Part shown: positions 34,280-42,596 of the stretch, piece by piece | How positions within the stretch are numbered: position 1 is the first letter of the stretch | Layout: every line of letters begins with the position of its first letter | NCBI RefSeq assembly: GCF_000380245.2 | Contig: NZ_HG428741.1 | Span: forward strand, 3,070,787-3,134,786 | From: Bacillus massiliigorillae | Lineage (GTDB): Bacteria; Bacillota; Bacilli; Bacillales; DSM-1321 | Direction of reading: 5' to 3' | DNA length: 64,000 nt | Notes under the pieces: model-generated | What the model was told of the DNA's origin: nothing | What the model saw: only the letters and a program-made list of their open reading frames with translations | The model's database searches: none | Translations under genes and position numbers: made by a program

Positions 34280-34876
34280 TTAACGAAAAGGTATTGTAAC
34301 AATATAGCCTGTATAATACATCCATTCCTTAAAGAAAAAAGGTAACTTTGTTTCCATTGTTTGAAAAGCAGATGTTTGTGTTGGCGAGGAAACAACCGAT
34401 AAATTCATTTCTTTTGCTAATAAAACAGACCGTTTCATATGTAATGGATCACTTACTAAAATATACTTTTCGAAATCATATTCCCCACGATTTACTTCTT
34501 CTAAAGCGTACTTTAGATTTTCTCTCGTAAACATAGATCTCTCTTCAATAATAATGTGATCCATATCTACACCATGATCAATGGCGTAATCCATAGAAGC
34601 CTTCGCTTCAGACTTTACTTCTCCAGGTGCTTTACCACCTGTAAAAATCAAATAATCCACTTTGCCATCTTTATATAAATCAATTGCATGATTAAGTCTT
34701 TCTTTCAATACTGGTGAAGGTTTTCCATTCCAAGCTGCAGCGCCTAATACAATAGCAGCATCGCTTTTCTCCTCATTATTCTGCAAGCTAAATGTATATA
34801 CACTTAAACCTGTATAAACGAATAATCCTACTACTGCAATAAATAACCCTTTTAGCCACTTCACCAACTTAATCAT
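34280..34876 (-). CDS. DUF218 (YdcF/ElyC-like) membrane protein
   Basis: Protein of 198 residues. One N-terminal transmembrane helix (about 5-25) is followed by a DUF218 domain: AAIVLGAAAWNGKPSPVLKE, DYLIFTGGKAPGEVKSEA and LVSDPLHMKRSVLLA. The DUF218 family is linked to envelope/polysaccharide metabolism and has a Rossmann-like fold with possible DSBA-like activity; the real role is unknown. ATG 34876 is preferred because the AGGTGA RBS lies 11 nt before it; the GTG 12 bp earlier overlaps that RBS. Confidence 0.85.
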   Translation of the reverse strand: MIKLVKWLKGLFIAVVGLFVYTGLSVYTFSLQNNEEKSDAAIVLGAAAWNGKPSPVLKERLNHAIDLYKDGKVDYLIFTGGKAPGEVKSEAKASMDYAIDHGVDMDHIIIEERSMFTRENLKYALEEVNRGEYDFEKYILVSDPLHMKRSVLLAKEMNLSVVSSPTQTSAFQTMETKLPFFFKEWMYYTGYIVTIPFR

Positions 34877-34984
34877 AATACCATTCACCTTTTAAAATTT
34901 TTGTAAAAAATCACCTCTTCTATCATACATTGTTTGTCTAATAAAAATCTACATTTGAACTCATTAATCTAAAGTTTTTATTAT

Positions 34985-35251
34985 TTAAATTTGTTTATCT
35001 ACCAATAACCCCTTTCCTGTTATTTCTGGGGCTTTTACAAATAATTCTAATGGCTGCGGGATATTATTTTTATAATATGAACCTTTCGGCATGTGATCTT
35101 TCGGTTGAGGAAATTCTTCGTTGTATTTTTTTCGTAAAATGACGCGAAATGTAGGATTTGTTTCTTGCACCGGATAAAATCTTTCTTTCTTCTGGGCTCG
35201 TTTAGCATATTGAATGAATTGATCTGGAGTAATTGGTAAAATGTAACCCAT
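34985..35251 (-). CDS. Conserved small protein of unknown function (88 residues)
   Basis: An ATG at 35251 follows AGAGGTGATTC by a normal spacing, giving 88 residues. The longer frame to 35329 has no RBS. Basic, soluble: MGYILPITPDQFIQYAKRAQ, then KERFYPVQETNPTFRVILRKKY, and a Pro-rich end. No known domain recognised. It is divergent from the YjcD helicase (about 200 bp), as are similar small genes near yjcD in relatives, though I cannot confirm a link. Confidence 0.65.
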   Translation of the reverse strand: MGYILPITPDQFIQYAKRAQKKERFYPVQETNPTFRVILRKKYNEEFPQPKDHMPKGSYYKNNIPQPLELFVKAPEITGKGLLVDKQI

Positions 35252-35456
35252 ATGAATCACCTCTTTTATAAGATTTTCTAGTGTACAATGAAGGTAGCAT
35301 TCTACAGTTTCCAAACACAATGTATTCATTTAGTATAATACCCTTCAATAAAAAATAATAAACACTATGAATATAGTCTTTTGGTTCATTCTATGATTTG
35401 TTATGATAAAGATTGACTGCTTTTTACTATTTAGAAGAAGATTTGAGGGTAAATTC

Positions 35457-37730
35457 ATGAAAACTGCAAAATTTCATCAAGAAATGATTGAGCTAGCGAA
35501 TTTATCAGCTGAGCTCCTTCAACATACCATTGAACGAGGTAAAAAAGGATTATTAACTTGTCCCGTTTGCGGAGATACAGTGCGTCTTTACCTTGGAATA
35601 AGTAAGGAACCACATTTCTATCACATTGATAAATCAAAACCTCCTTGTGATTGTACGCCTGTAAGCGCCAGTCAACAATTAAAGCAAGATGCATATATCG
35701 AAAAAAACGGTTTTCGATTACCTACTTCACGTAGTATTACAAAGGAAATCGAGCCATTTGCTTATAAACATTCAAAAAACATTGGTGGAAATCCTGCTTT
35801 TTTACCAACAATTCCTAAAAAAAGTGAGCAGGTACATCCTTTTATCATCGCTTTGCAAAATCAAGGAGTCGTTTTAGATGATGATCAACTAGAAGCTGTG
35901 ACAACAATTGATGGACCTTTACTTGTTCTTTCAGGAGCAGGTAGTGGAAAAACACGTGTACTTACTGCTCGAACAGCCTTTTTATTACAGGCAGCCAATG
36001 TAGCGGCTTCCAACATCCTACTCGTTACATTTACTGCGAAAGCGGCGAAGGAAATGAAAGAGCGTATGCTTGGTTATCCAAACATCACTCCAGCAGATGT
36101 AAATGCTTTAGTATCTGGAACTTTCCATAGTATTTTTTACAAAATCCTATTGTTTCATGAACGCGAGCGCTGGCAGAGCACAGCACTCATTAAGTACGAT
36201 TGGGAAAAAGAAAATATGCTAAAAGTTGCTGGACGCGAAAGAGGATTGGACGATAAAGAGTTTGCCTATGATGGTGCACTTCAACAAATTGGTTTATGGA
36301 AAAACTCCCTACTCTTTCCTAATGACATTCGTCCACAAGATAAATGGGAAGAAGACTGCTTATACTTATATAAAAAATACGAAAGCCTTAAAAATTCTGC
36401 TGGCAAATTTGATTTTGACGATATGCTAATTGGTTGCTATAAACTATTAATTAATAATCCTGATATTCTAGAAAAATATCAACATCGTTTTCACTATATA
36501 CTAATTGATGAGTTTCAAGATATAAACAAAGTACAATATGAACTCATGAAAATGTTAGCAAAGATATCTAATAATATTTGTGTGGTTGGTGATGATGATC
36601 AATCCATCTATTCATTCCGTGGAAGTGATCCATCATTTATCTTACATTTTGAGCGTGATTTTCCGAAAACTAAAGTCATTAAACTAGCACAAAACTATCG
36701 CTCATCTCATGAAATCGTAGCAACTGCCAATCGCATCATTGCTAAAAATGAGAAAAGAAAAGCAAAAACAATGCTGGCTCAACATGATGAAGGAACAGCT
36801 CCTGTACTCTTTTATCCTCACGATGAAGAACAAGAAGCAACTATGATTGTGACAGATATTGCTGAAAAAATCGAACAAGGTGCAGACCCTAACGACTTCG
36901 CAATTCTTTATCGTACACATACAATGTCTCGGGCTATTTTTGAACGGTTAGCAGAATCCAATTTACCTTTTGTCATTGATCAAGATGCAGAAGCCTTTTA
37001 TCAACGACGAACAGTAAAGAATATGCTAGCTTTTATTCGCTTGAGCTTAAATGAAGATGATATTGATGCATGTGCTGACCTTTTACCAGCCTTATTCTTG
37101 AAGCATGGCTTAATTCAAGAAATAAAAGCACAGATGATTTTACAAGATTGTAATGCTTTAACTGCTCTTTCGAAAATCAAAACAGGTCATACATTTCAAG
37201 AACGAAAACTAGCCAAGCTACCTGGACAAATTCGTAGCTTACAATCCCTTTCACCACTTGCAGCTTTAGAGCGTATCGAGAAAGATTTAGGCTTCTCTGA
37301 TTATGTAAAAAAACGTGGTAATGAGGGAAATAAAATGGAGCGTGGCTCTGACGATGTTCGGAATTTAAAAGTCGCAGCCAAACGTTTTACAGATTGTGAT
37401 TCATTCATTCAACATGCCAATCATATGAGTGCGATGAACAAGGAAGTGAAGAAACTATCTAAGCATTTCCCTAAAGCAGTGACACTAACAACCATTCACC
37501 GTTCGAAGGGTTTAGAATATAGCAACGTGTATATACTAAGTGCGGTGGATGGAGGTCTGCCACATGATTATGCGATGGATGACTTCCGTAAAGGGAATAA
37601 ACATGCTCTTGAGGAAGAACGTCGCCTAATGTATGTAGCCGCAACAAGAGCTCAAAATCAGCTTTACTTCTCTGTACTTCAAAACAGAGGTGGAAAAACG
37701 GCTTATCCATCAAGATTTTTATATATTTAA
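35457..37730 (+). CDS. yjcD: YjcD, UvrD/PcrA-type DNA helicase with N-terminal zinc-finger domain
   Basis: Protein of 757 residues, nearly the length of B. subtilis YjcD. The N-terminal about 100 residues carry LTCPVCGDTVRLYLG...HFYHIDKSKPPCDC, a Cys/His zinc-finger-like motif. Helicase motifs follow: Q-type DDDQLEAVTTI, Walker A GAGSGKT (about 160), Ia, Walker B DEFQDIN, GDDDQSIYSFRGSDP (motif III), TTIHRSKGLEY, and VAATRAQNQLY (motif VI). SF1A helicase. The N-terminus resembles the zinc-binding N-terminus of CoiA (59.9 kb). ATG 35457 has AGGG upstream. Confidence 0.93.
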   Translation: MKTAKFHQEMIELANLSAELLQHTIERGKKGLLTCPVCGDTVRLYLGISKEPHFYHIDKSKPPCDCTPVSASQQLKQDAYIEKNGFRLPTSRSITKEIEPFAYKHSKNIGGNPAFLPTIPKKSEQVHPFIIALQNQGVVLDDDQLEAVTTIDGPLLVLSGAGSGKTRVLTARTAFLLQAANVAASNILLVTFTAKAAKEMKERMLGYPNITPADVNALVSGTFHSIFYKILLFHERERWQSTALIKYDWEKENMLKVAGRERGLDDKEFAYDGALQQIGLWKNSLLFPNDIRPQDKWEEDCLYLYKKYESLKNSAGKFDFDDMLIGCYKLLINNPDILEKYQHRFHYILIDEFQDINKVQYELMKMLAKISNNICVVGDDDQSIYSFRGSDPSFILHFERDFPKTKVIKLAQNYRSSHEIVATANRIIAKNEKRKAKTMLAQHDEGTAPVLFYPHDEEQEATMIVTDIAEKIEQGADPNDFAILYRTHTMSRAIFERLAESNLPFVIDQDAEAFYQRRTVKNMLAFIRLSLNEDDIDACADLLPALFLKHGLIQEIKAQMILQDCNALTALSKIKTGHTFQERKLAKLPGQIRSLQSLSPLAALERIEKDLGFSDYVKKRGNEGNKMERGSDDVRNLKVAAKRFTDCDSFIQHANHMSAMNKEVKKLSKHFPKAVTLTTIHRSKGLEYSNVYILSAVDGGLPHDYAMDDFRKGNKHALEEERRLMYVAATRAQNQLYFSVLQNRGGKTAYPSRFLYI

Positions 37731-37751
37731 CAAAGAGCTTAAAAAAACGTA

Positions 37752-37797
37752 AGAGGCGTCTCAAAAGTGATTTTTCATTACTTTTAGGACTGCCTCT
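37752..37797. terminator. Terminator hairpin between yjcD and spoVIF (dispersed-hairpin family)
   Basis: AGAGGCGTCTCAAAAGTGA pairs with TTACTTTTAGGACTGCCTCT, with an 8-T run. Serves converging yjcD and spoVIF. Confidence 0.85.
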
Positions 37798-37821
37798 TTT
37801 TTTTATTAAGTACTTAATGCA

Positions 37822-38076
37822 TTATTTCTTATTAATCATCTTAGATATTGTACCAAAATCAAGCTGTTTTCCATCATTAACAATTGATTGTACAATTTTA
37901 TCTTCTAGCTCTTGATTAACAGGCTTACCAGCCATTTGAGATACTCGTTGAATCACACCGCGCACCGTATTTTCATCTTTAAAATTTGCACCTTGCAAAG
38001 AATTCGCTAAATCCATAACATCCTTCATATTAACGCCCGTTTTCTTTTCCATGTTTTTAAAAAAATGAGAATCCAT
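37822..38076 (-). CDS. spoVIF: Stage VI sporulation protein F (SpoVIF, YjcC)
   Basis: Protein of 84 residues, typical SpoVIF length. In B. subtilis it is a sigma-K-dependent mother-cell protein that regulates coat gene expression through GerE and affects coat assembly. MDSHFFKNMEKKTGVNMKDVMDLA at the N-terminus and VRGVIQRVSQMAGKPV in the middle are family features. GGAGGG lies before the start. A near-consensus sigma-K promoter is seen at 38103-38130, only 27 nt upstream, back to back with that of the coat-like gene. Confidence 0.92.
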   Translation of the reverse strand: MDSHFFKNMEKKTGVNMKDVMDLANSLQGANFKDENTVRGVIQRVSQMAGKPVNQELEDKIVQSIVNDGKQLDFGTISKMINKK

Positions 38077-38102
38077 ATTTGAGCCCTCCTTTTCTGTATG
38101 GT

Positions 38103-38130
38103 TATTGTATGAACTTCTTTCTAAAGTGTT
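38103..38130 (-). promoter_or_regulatory. Sigma-K-type promoter of spoVIF
   Basis: On the minus strand AAC (38130-38128), 16-bp spacer, then CATACAATA (38111-38103). This matches the sigma-K consensus (AC, 16-17 bp, CATANNNTA) exactly. Confidence 0.7.
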
Positions 38131-38198
38131 CCTGTTAAACAGCCAAAAAACATTTCATTTTTCATTTAACATTTGGCAAATGACACTTTCTCGTCCAT

Positions 38199-38226
38199 AA
38201 CAAATTCACCACAAATACATATGATA
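38199..38226 (+). promoter_or_regulatory. Sigma-K-type promoter of the coat-like gene
   Basis: AAC (38199-38201), a 16-bp spacer and CATATGATA (38218-38226), consistent with sigma-K consensus. The expected start site is about 25 nt before the ATG at 38257, with AAGGAGGT in between. Confidence 0.7.
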
Positions 38227-38256
38227 GGGTGAGACATTTACAAGGAGGTTAAATCT

Positions 38257-38721
38257 ATGCCAAGGAATGATAAACACGAATCGTCCAGCCAAAACAATCG
38301 CAAAAATAATAAGCACGAATCATCCAGCCAAAACAATCACAAAAATAATAAGCACGAATCATCCAGCCAAAACAATCACAATAACGATCATGACTGTCGC
38401 CATAAAAATAATCGCCGAAATAATAGATGTAATAATAGACGTCGAAATAACAATCACTGGTTGTGGGGGAATAACAATTGCTGGCGCTGTAGACAAATGA
38501 ATAACAATGATGAAAGTAGCTGTCATTACCAAGATGAATCCAGTCATTGGGACAGCAGCAACTGTCGCGACAACGAATCTAATCATCGCGAAAGCTCTAA
38601 CCACCATTCTGGAAAAGGTAATCGTAAACATCACAATAACAACAATGGTCACTGGCTTGAAAATTGTTGGTGCGATAGCTGCAGTTGCATTGAAGTTAGA
38701 GTCTTTACAATTAAATACTAA
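38257..38721 (+). CDS. Low-complexity Asn/His/Ser/Arg/Cys-rich protein, likely spore coat
   Basis: Protein of 154 residues. Three repeats of KHESSSQNN(H/R)KNN (about residues 6-45) start it, then RNNR-rich, Trp/Cys-rich (WLWGNNNCWRCRQ) and HESS-rich stretches. It closes with ENCWCDSCSCIEV. Very polar, no membrane segment. The composition, small size, sigma-K promoter, and place among spore genes point to a mother-cell coat or crust component, perhaps metal-binding or crosslinked through Cys/His. No homologue family recognised. AAGGAGGT gives a strong start. Confidence 0.7.
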   Translation: MPRNDKHESSSQNNRKNNKHESSSQNNHKNNKHESSSQNNHNNDHDCRHKNNRRNNRCNNRRRNNNHWLWGNNNCWRCRQMNNNDESSCHYQDESSHWDSSNCRDNESNHRESSNHHSGKGNRKHHNNNNGHWLENCWCDSCSCIEVRVFTIKY

Positions 38722-38737
38722 TTCATCACAAAAAAAT

Positions 38738-38768
38738 AAAATCCCAAAAGAAATTCTTTTGGGATTTT
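38738..38768 (+). terminator. Terminator of the coat-like gene
   Basis: AAAATCCCAAAAG (38738-38750) and CTTTTGGGATTTT (38756-38768), followed by T residues, 17 bp after the stop. Confidence 0.88.
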
Positions 38769-38927
38769 TTCTTGTACACCATTCTACGCATTATGATGAG
38801 TGAAAAATAATTTATATAAGTTGATACGCATAATAAAAAGCACGTAGATCATAACTCTAAATGCTTAATAAATTACCTGTATGTAAGAGCGTAAAATAGA
38901 AAATCTTTTTCATATTTATTCTAAAGT

Positions 38928-38955
38928 AAAACGGAACAGCTTCCTGTTCCGTTTT
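38928..38955 (-). terminator. Terminator of yjcZ
   Basis: AAAACGGAACAG (38928-38939) and CTGTTCCGTTTT (38944-38955), immediately after the yjcZ stop on the minus strand. Confidence 0.85.
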
Positions 38956-38960
38956 AAAGT

Positions 38961-39119
38961 TTAGAAGCAGAAAGATGCTCCTACAATAATTAACAAAATA
39001 AACAATACAACGATTAATACAAATGTTGAGCCAAATCCGCCACAACCAGTACCGCCGCCATAACCATATCCACCACAAGCACCGCCGTATCCGCCGTATC
39101 CACCGTAGCCACCGTACAT
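38961..39119 (-). CDS. yjcZ: YjcZ-family sporulation protein
   Basis: Small protein of 52 residues: Gly/Tyr-rich N-terminus (MYGGYGGYGG repeats), Cys-containing loop, then one hydrophobic helix FVLIVVLFILLIIVGASFCF. This Gly-rich head plus C-terminal membrane helix is the YjcZ / YhcO-type spore protein pattern. ATG at 39119 has GAGGTGA 6 nt upstream; the longer frame to 39164 has no RBS. Sigma-K promoter visible upstream. Probable spore membrane or coat-associated peptide; precise role unknown. Confidence 0.85.
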   Translation of the reverse strand: MYGGYGGYGGYGGACGGYGYGGGTGCGGFGSTFVLIVVLFILLIIVGASFCF

Positions 39120-39151
39120 TCCCTTCACCTCGCTTTCGCTTAGTTCTTTTC

Positions 39152-39179
39152 TAACATATGTCAAAAGAAGGGAATATGT
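39152..39179 (-). promoter_or_regulatory. Sigma-K-type promoter of yjcZ
   Basis: On the minus strand AC (39179-39178), a 17-bp spacer and CATATGTTA (39160-39152). Matches the sigma-K consensus. Confidence 0.65.
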
Positions 39180-39209
39180 TTGGGCTTTTCCCCAGAGGCT
39201 AAAAGAAAA

Positions 39210-39360
39210 ACCGGCACCGGTCCTTTTGGATTTAGAATTTACTTCTTGATTTAGCTTCTAATCCAAAAGGAGACATGCGGCAGGCATAAGACGAGCTGTT
39301 CTTGAAAACCTGCTTTTGATTTTCAAAACAGAACGGCTTATGACCGAGCATGTCAGGTGT
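39210..39360. repeat. Structured intergenic repeat, copy 1
   Basis: Nested inverted repeats: TCCTTTTGGATTTAGAA (39221-39237) with 39256-39271; GACATGC (39272-39278) with GCATGTC (39348-39354); inside it GCATAAG with CTTATG and TTGAAAA with TTTTCAA. No coding potential. The GCATAAG.C..GCT...CTTATGACC core recurs in the copy at 61.8 kb. Confidence 0.65.
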
Positions 39361-39394
39361 AAGGTTAGACAGAAAAAATCCAGCAACGGTCTTT

Positions 39395-39751
39395 TTAACT
39401 CTTTGGCTTAAAGATTAATGCAGCAATAAACCCAAAAATAATTGCAGAGGAAATACCCGAGCTAGCTATTTCAAACATACCTGTTATGACACCAATAAGT
39501 CCATGAGCTTCCGCCTCCTGCATAGCACCATGCACAAGAGTATTTCCAAAATTCGTAATAGGAATTGTTGCTCCAGCACCAGCAAAATCCGCTAATGGCT
39601 CATACCAACCAAATCCATCTAATATAGCACCAGCTACAACAAGTGAGCTCAAGGTATGTGCTGGCGTCAATTTCGCTACATCAAATAATAATTGACCTAC
39701 TACACATATTAATCCACCTACAACAAATGCCCAAAAAAACATTGGTAACAT
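39395..39751 (-). CDS. spoVAE: SpoVAE/SpoVAEb-type spore membrane protein
   Basis: Integral membrane protein of 118 residues with four to five helices. GQLLFDVAKLTPAHTLSSLVV at the N-terminus, then DFAGAGATIPITNFGNTLVHGAM is the SpoVAC/AE signature. Part of the SpoVA apparatus of the spore inner membrane, which takes up dipicolinic acid during sporulation and releases it in germination. Follows spoVAD by 26 bp and is the last gene of the yhcN-like, spoVAC, spoVAD, spoVAE operon. The region 39120-39394 downstream holds a repeat element. Confidence 0.92.
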   Translation of the reverse strand: MLPMFFWAFVVGGLICVVGQLLFDVAKLTPAHTLSSLVVAGAILDGFGWYEPLADFAGAGATIPITNFGNTLVHGAMQEAEAHGLIGVITGMFEIASSGISSAIIFGFIAALIFKPKS

Positions 39752-39777
39752 CTAGTTTCACTACCTTTCTACTTCAT

Positions 39778-40803
39778 TCATGCTTGCCATTCAATTGCAG
39801 CTGCGTGAGCAATACAAGGGATTGTTTCACCTTGCTGAAAAGATAACGGTGATAGTAATGCACCTGTACTCACCAATAAAATACGCTTGTAAGTACCCTT
39901 TTTCATTTCATTCAATAAATGACCATACAAAACCGTAGCCGAGCAAGCAGCACCACTTCCTCCAGCAAATACTTCTTGTTTCTGATCATCACTATAAATG
40001 AGCATGCCACAATCTAAAAAACGATCTCTATCAATGGCAAATCCTTTTTCTTGCATAAGATCAAACGCCACATTATGCCCAATACATCCAAGGTCACCAG
40101 TAATAACAGCATCGTAATAATTTGGACCTAATCCTAAATCTTTATGGTGAGCCATAATCGTATCTACTGCCGAAGGAGCCATCGCTCCACCCATATTAAA
40201 TGGATCCGTTAATCCCATATCTACAACCTTACCTAATGTCGCCGCTATCACTTTATGAGTAGGCTGTTTAATATGCATACTGCTTCCTACTAAAGCTACA
40301 CCAGCACCCGTAACAGTCGATTGTGCGCTTGGAGGTTTCTGCCCTCCATAATCATTCGGATAGCGAAATTGTTTCTCTACAGCCGCTTTATGACTCGATG
40401 CTCCAGTAATAATATGATTAGCTCCTCCATAATTTACGATAAAGGAAGATAAAGCCAGCCCTTCCATAGACGTCGCACAAGCTCCAAACAACCCAACATA
40501 TGGAATACCATTTGTACGAGCTGCAAAACTCGTTGGTGTAATTTGATTAATTAAATCGCCTGCAAAAAAAAATTCCACTTCTTCCTTTGACATATTTCCT
40601 TTTTGTAAGGCAATAGCTATCGCATCTTCAAGCAATTTTCGATGTGCTTTTTCTAATGTCGTTTCATTTAAATAATTGTCATCGTAAAGAAGGTCAAAAT
40701 CATTCGCTAATCGTCCTTGTCCTTCCAGCTTTCCACCTGTTACACCAGTTGCTAATATTGCAGGCGCATGTTTAAAAATCCATGATTGTTTACCTGCTAA
40801 CAT
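39778..40803 (-). CDS. spoVAD: SpoVAD, spore DPA-transport protein
   Basis: Soluble-type SpoVA protein of 341 residues with a thiolase-like fold that binds dipicolinic acid and sits at the spore inner membrane. Recognisable SpoVAD segments: GVTGGKLEGQGRLANDFD near the N-terminus, FAARTNGIPYVGLFGACATS, GADLGCIGHN-like region ITGDLGCIGHNVAFDLM, and AGGSGAACSATVLYGHL. Length matches the family. Gap of only 3 bp to spoVAC and a following spoVAE form the functional trio. Confidence 0.94.
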   Translation of the reverse strand: MLAGKQSWIFKHAPAILATGVTGGKLEGQGRLANDFDLLYDDNYLNETTLEKAHRKLLEDAIAIALQKGNMSKEEVEFFFAGDLINQITPTSFAARTNGIPYVGLFGACATSMEGLALSSFIVNYGGANHIITGASSHKAAVEKQFRYPNDYGGQKPPSAQSTVTGAGVALVGSSMHIKQPTHKVIAATLGKVVDMGLTDPFNMGGAMAPSAVDTIMAHHKDLGLGPNYYDAVITGDLGCIGHNVAFDLMQEKGFAIDRDRFLDCGMLIYSDDQKQEVFAGGSGAACSATVLYGHLLNEMKKGTYKRILLVSTGALLSPLSFQQGETIPCIAHAAAIEWQA

Positions 40804-40806
40804 AAT

Positions 40807-41274
40807 TTAGCCCCCTATCCCTGTCACTAGTGTCTTAATGAGTGCCACAAAGAAAGCGGAGACAACGCCAAAAACAATAACTGAACCTGCCAACTTGAAA
40901 ATATTTCCTCCTACACCAAGTACTAATCCTTCTGCCCGATGTTCAATAGCAGCAGAAATAACAGCATTACCAAAACCAGTTACTGGTACAGCGCTTCCGG
41001 CCCCACCAAGCTGCCCAATTTTCTTATATATTCCAAATCCCGTTAATAACATTGAGATAAATACCATTGTTGCTACCGTTGGATTACCTGCTGTTTGCTC
41101 AGTAAAATTAAAAAAATAAATATAAAAGTATGTAATACCTTGTCCAATGAAACAAATAGTGCCTCCAACAAGAAAAGCTTTTATACAATTTTTCATTAAT
41201 GGTCGCTTAATTTCATCTTTTTTCTGTAGTTCTTTATATTTCTCTTGCTGTGGTGTTAAATCTTGTTTACTCAT
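40807..41274 (-). CDS. spoVAC: SpoVAC, spore membrane channel protein
   Basis: Protein of 155 residues with five helices. A cytoplasmic charged N-terminal part (MSKQDLTPQQEKYKELQKKD) is followed by FLVGGTICFIGQGITYFYI and GGAGSAVPVTGFGNAVISAAIEHRAEGL. SpoVAC is the mechanosensitive channel-like subunit of the SpoVA complex for dipicolinic acid movement. It precedes spoVAD by 3 bp. The equivalent B. subtilis operon is spoVAA-AF; here a short AC-AD-AE version with a lipoprotein gene. Confidence 0.94.
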   Translation of the reverse strand: MSKQDLTPQQEKYKELQKKDEIKRPLMKNCIKAFLVGGTICFIGQGITYFYIYFFNFTEQTAGNPTVATMVFISMLLTGFGIYKKIGQLGGAGSAVPVTGFGNAVISAAIEHRAEGLVLGVGGNIFKLAGSVIVFGVVSAFFVALIKTLVTGIGG

Positions 41275-41287
41275 CTACCCTACCTCC

Positions 41288-41770
41288 TCACGTCATTTCT
41301 TCTTGTAGCTTAATGATTTTCTTAAACTCTTTCCTTGCTTTATCGCGTGAATATTTTTCATCCTTTAAATCCTCATTTAATTCAACTGCTTCTAAAAAAA
41401 TCTTATAATCACTTGATACAGTGAAATTATGATCCTTATATTTATCTTCTAGCTTTTTGTTTAACTCTTTTTCAATTTTTTTCATTTTGAACCGCTTCAT
41501 ATGCTTTACTTTATAAGCCACTAACACACGTTTTTTCCCTGTAATAATGGCAACATCATATATATCAGGAAAAGAAAGAACATATTTTTGTAGCTCCTCT
41601 GCAAATTTAAATTCCTCTGGTGTTTCGTATAGCACGGCCGGATGTGGATTAGTTGTCTTAAATAATGCCATTTTAGCTTCTCCTTTCTTTTTCGCTCCCT
41701 CACATCCCATCGTGAAAAACACAGCACAAATTGCTGATACAATTAATAAATACCGTAATAAATCTTTCAT
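41288..41770 (-). CDS. YhcN/YlaJ-family sporulation lipoprotein
   Basis: Protein of 160 residues. The signal peptide ends in lipobox FTMGC, so Cys about 22 is lipid-modified. The mature part is highly charged (Lys/Glu), with the YhcN-type core YVLSFPDIYDVAIITGKKRVLVAYKVK. Start ATG 41770 has AAGGAGTG upstream; the 16-residue longer frame has no RBS. YhcN-like lipoproteins localise to the spore inner membrane and affect germination or outgrowth. Heads the spoVAC-AD-AE operon (13 bp apart). Confidence 0.85.
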   Translation of the reverse strand: MKDLLRYLLIVSAICAVFFTMGCEGAKKKGEAKMALFKTTNPHPAVLYETPEEFKFAEELQKYVLSFPDIYDVAIITGKKRVLVAYKVKHMKRFKMKKIEKELNKKLEDKYKDHNFTVSSDYKIFLEAVELNEDLKDEKYSRDKARKEFKKIIKLQEEMT

Positions 41771-41892
41771 TATTTCACTCCTTACAACTCTTCCTACTTT
41801 TTTATGATTTACAAACAACCAAAAAATATAAGAAAAAGGACAAAAAAAAGAATGCCTCTAAGCATTCTCTAGCGCATACATATATTATCTAA

Positions 41893-42012
41893 TTAGTATG
41901 TTTTCTTCTTTTTACCACAGCCACAATCATCTTTCTTTTTTTTATAACTCGAATCCTTTTTTTGTTGCTGGGCATTTTGTGCTTGCTCATTTGATAGCTT
42001 ATTTTGCTTCAT
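41893..42012 (-). CDS. 39-residue Lys/Gln/Cys-rich protein, probably spore-associated
   Basis: MKQNKLSNEQAQNAQQQKK, then DSSYKKKKDDCGCGKKKKTY. An ATG at 42012 with GGGAGGTG 7 nt upstream; the longer frame to 42081 lacks an RBS. The CGCG motif and basic tail suggest metal binding or crosslinking. A consensus sigma-K promoter at 42057-42084 drives it, so expression should be late in the mother cell. No family recognised with certainty. Confidence 0.7.
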   Translation of the reverse strand: MKQNKLSNEQAQNAQQQKKDSSYKKKKDDCGCGKKKKTY

Positions 42013-42056
42013 GATGCACACCTCCCAAAAAACATTTCGATTGTAATGGTATACAG

Positions 42057-42084
42057 TAACATATGAATAACGAACAAGCATGTT
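42057..42084 (-). promoter_or_regulatory. Sigma-K-type promoter of the 39-residue gene
   Basis: On the minus strand AAC (42084-42082), a 16-bp spacer and CATATGTTA (42065-42057), again consensus sigma-K. Confidence 0.65.
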
Positions 42085-42111
42085 TCATTCAAATGCCTAA
42101 AATTCACAAAA

Positions 42112-42468
42112 TTAATCGTCAATATAGTGTTGTACCAAGGTTTCTAATATGGAGGCAAGCCCTGCTACAGCCAATATCACAATTAAAAAACCTGACCAAT
42201 ATGAAAAAAAATAAGACAAACAAACTATAAAAATTGCAATCCAAACGCCTGTACACCAATAACAACTTAAAAGCTGTCCTATAAATCCCTTAATACCCTT
42301 CTTCTTCGGAACAATATATGTTTCAATTTCACCTTTTTCGTTCTTCTCATCCTCTTCTTCAAAAAAGGGTTTTCTTAAAAAAGCTGTGATTTTATCATAG
42401 ACGATTAATCGTGTTAATCGAAAGCTAGCTAGTGATAATAATATAAAATCCAACATCGAATCGATCAT
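42112..42468 (-). CDS. yjcA: YjcA, DUF1360 sporulation membrane protein
   Basis: Protein of 118 residues with DUF1360 hallmarks: SLASFRLTRLIVYDKI near the N-terminus, then a charged loop EEEDEKNEKGEIETYIVPKKK, then LLSCYWCTGVWIA (the CxxC of DUF1360) and two helices. B. subtilis yjcA is the neighbour of cotVWXYZ and sporulation-controlled. No biochemical role is known. Lies between the 39-residue gene and the CotY/Z-type gene, which is divergent. Confidence 0.85.
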   Translation of the reverse strand: MIDSMLDFILLSLASFRLTRLIVYDKITAFLRKPFFEEEDEKNEKGEIETYIVPKKKGIKGFIGQLLSCYWCTGVWIAIFIVCLSYFFSYWSGFLIVILAVAGLASILETLVQHYIDD

Positions 42469-42596
42469 TATCTTCCTCCAATTTTTTTGCTAACAGGCAT
42501 TTAAGATAAAAATAGGCGGGTAACTCATTCATTTTAAGACGGTCCTTCATACTCTGTAAGTGATAGGAGTCAAATAATTTTCTAGGAGGAATACGG

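Noticed and set aside
38267..38803. Overlapping Ile/Thr-rich frames on both strands
   Set aside because: Shadows of the low-complexity coat-like gene.
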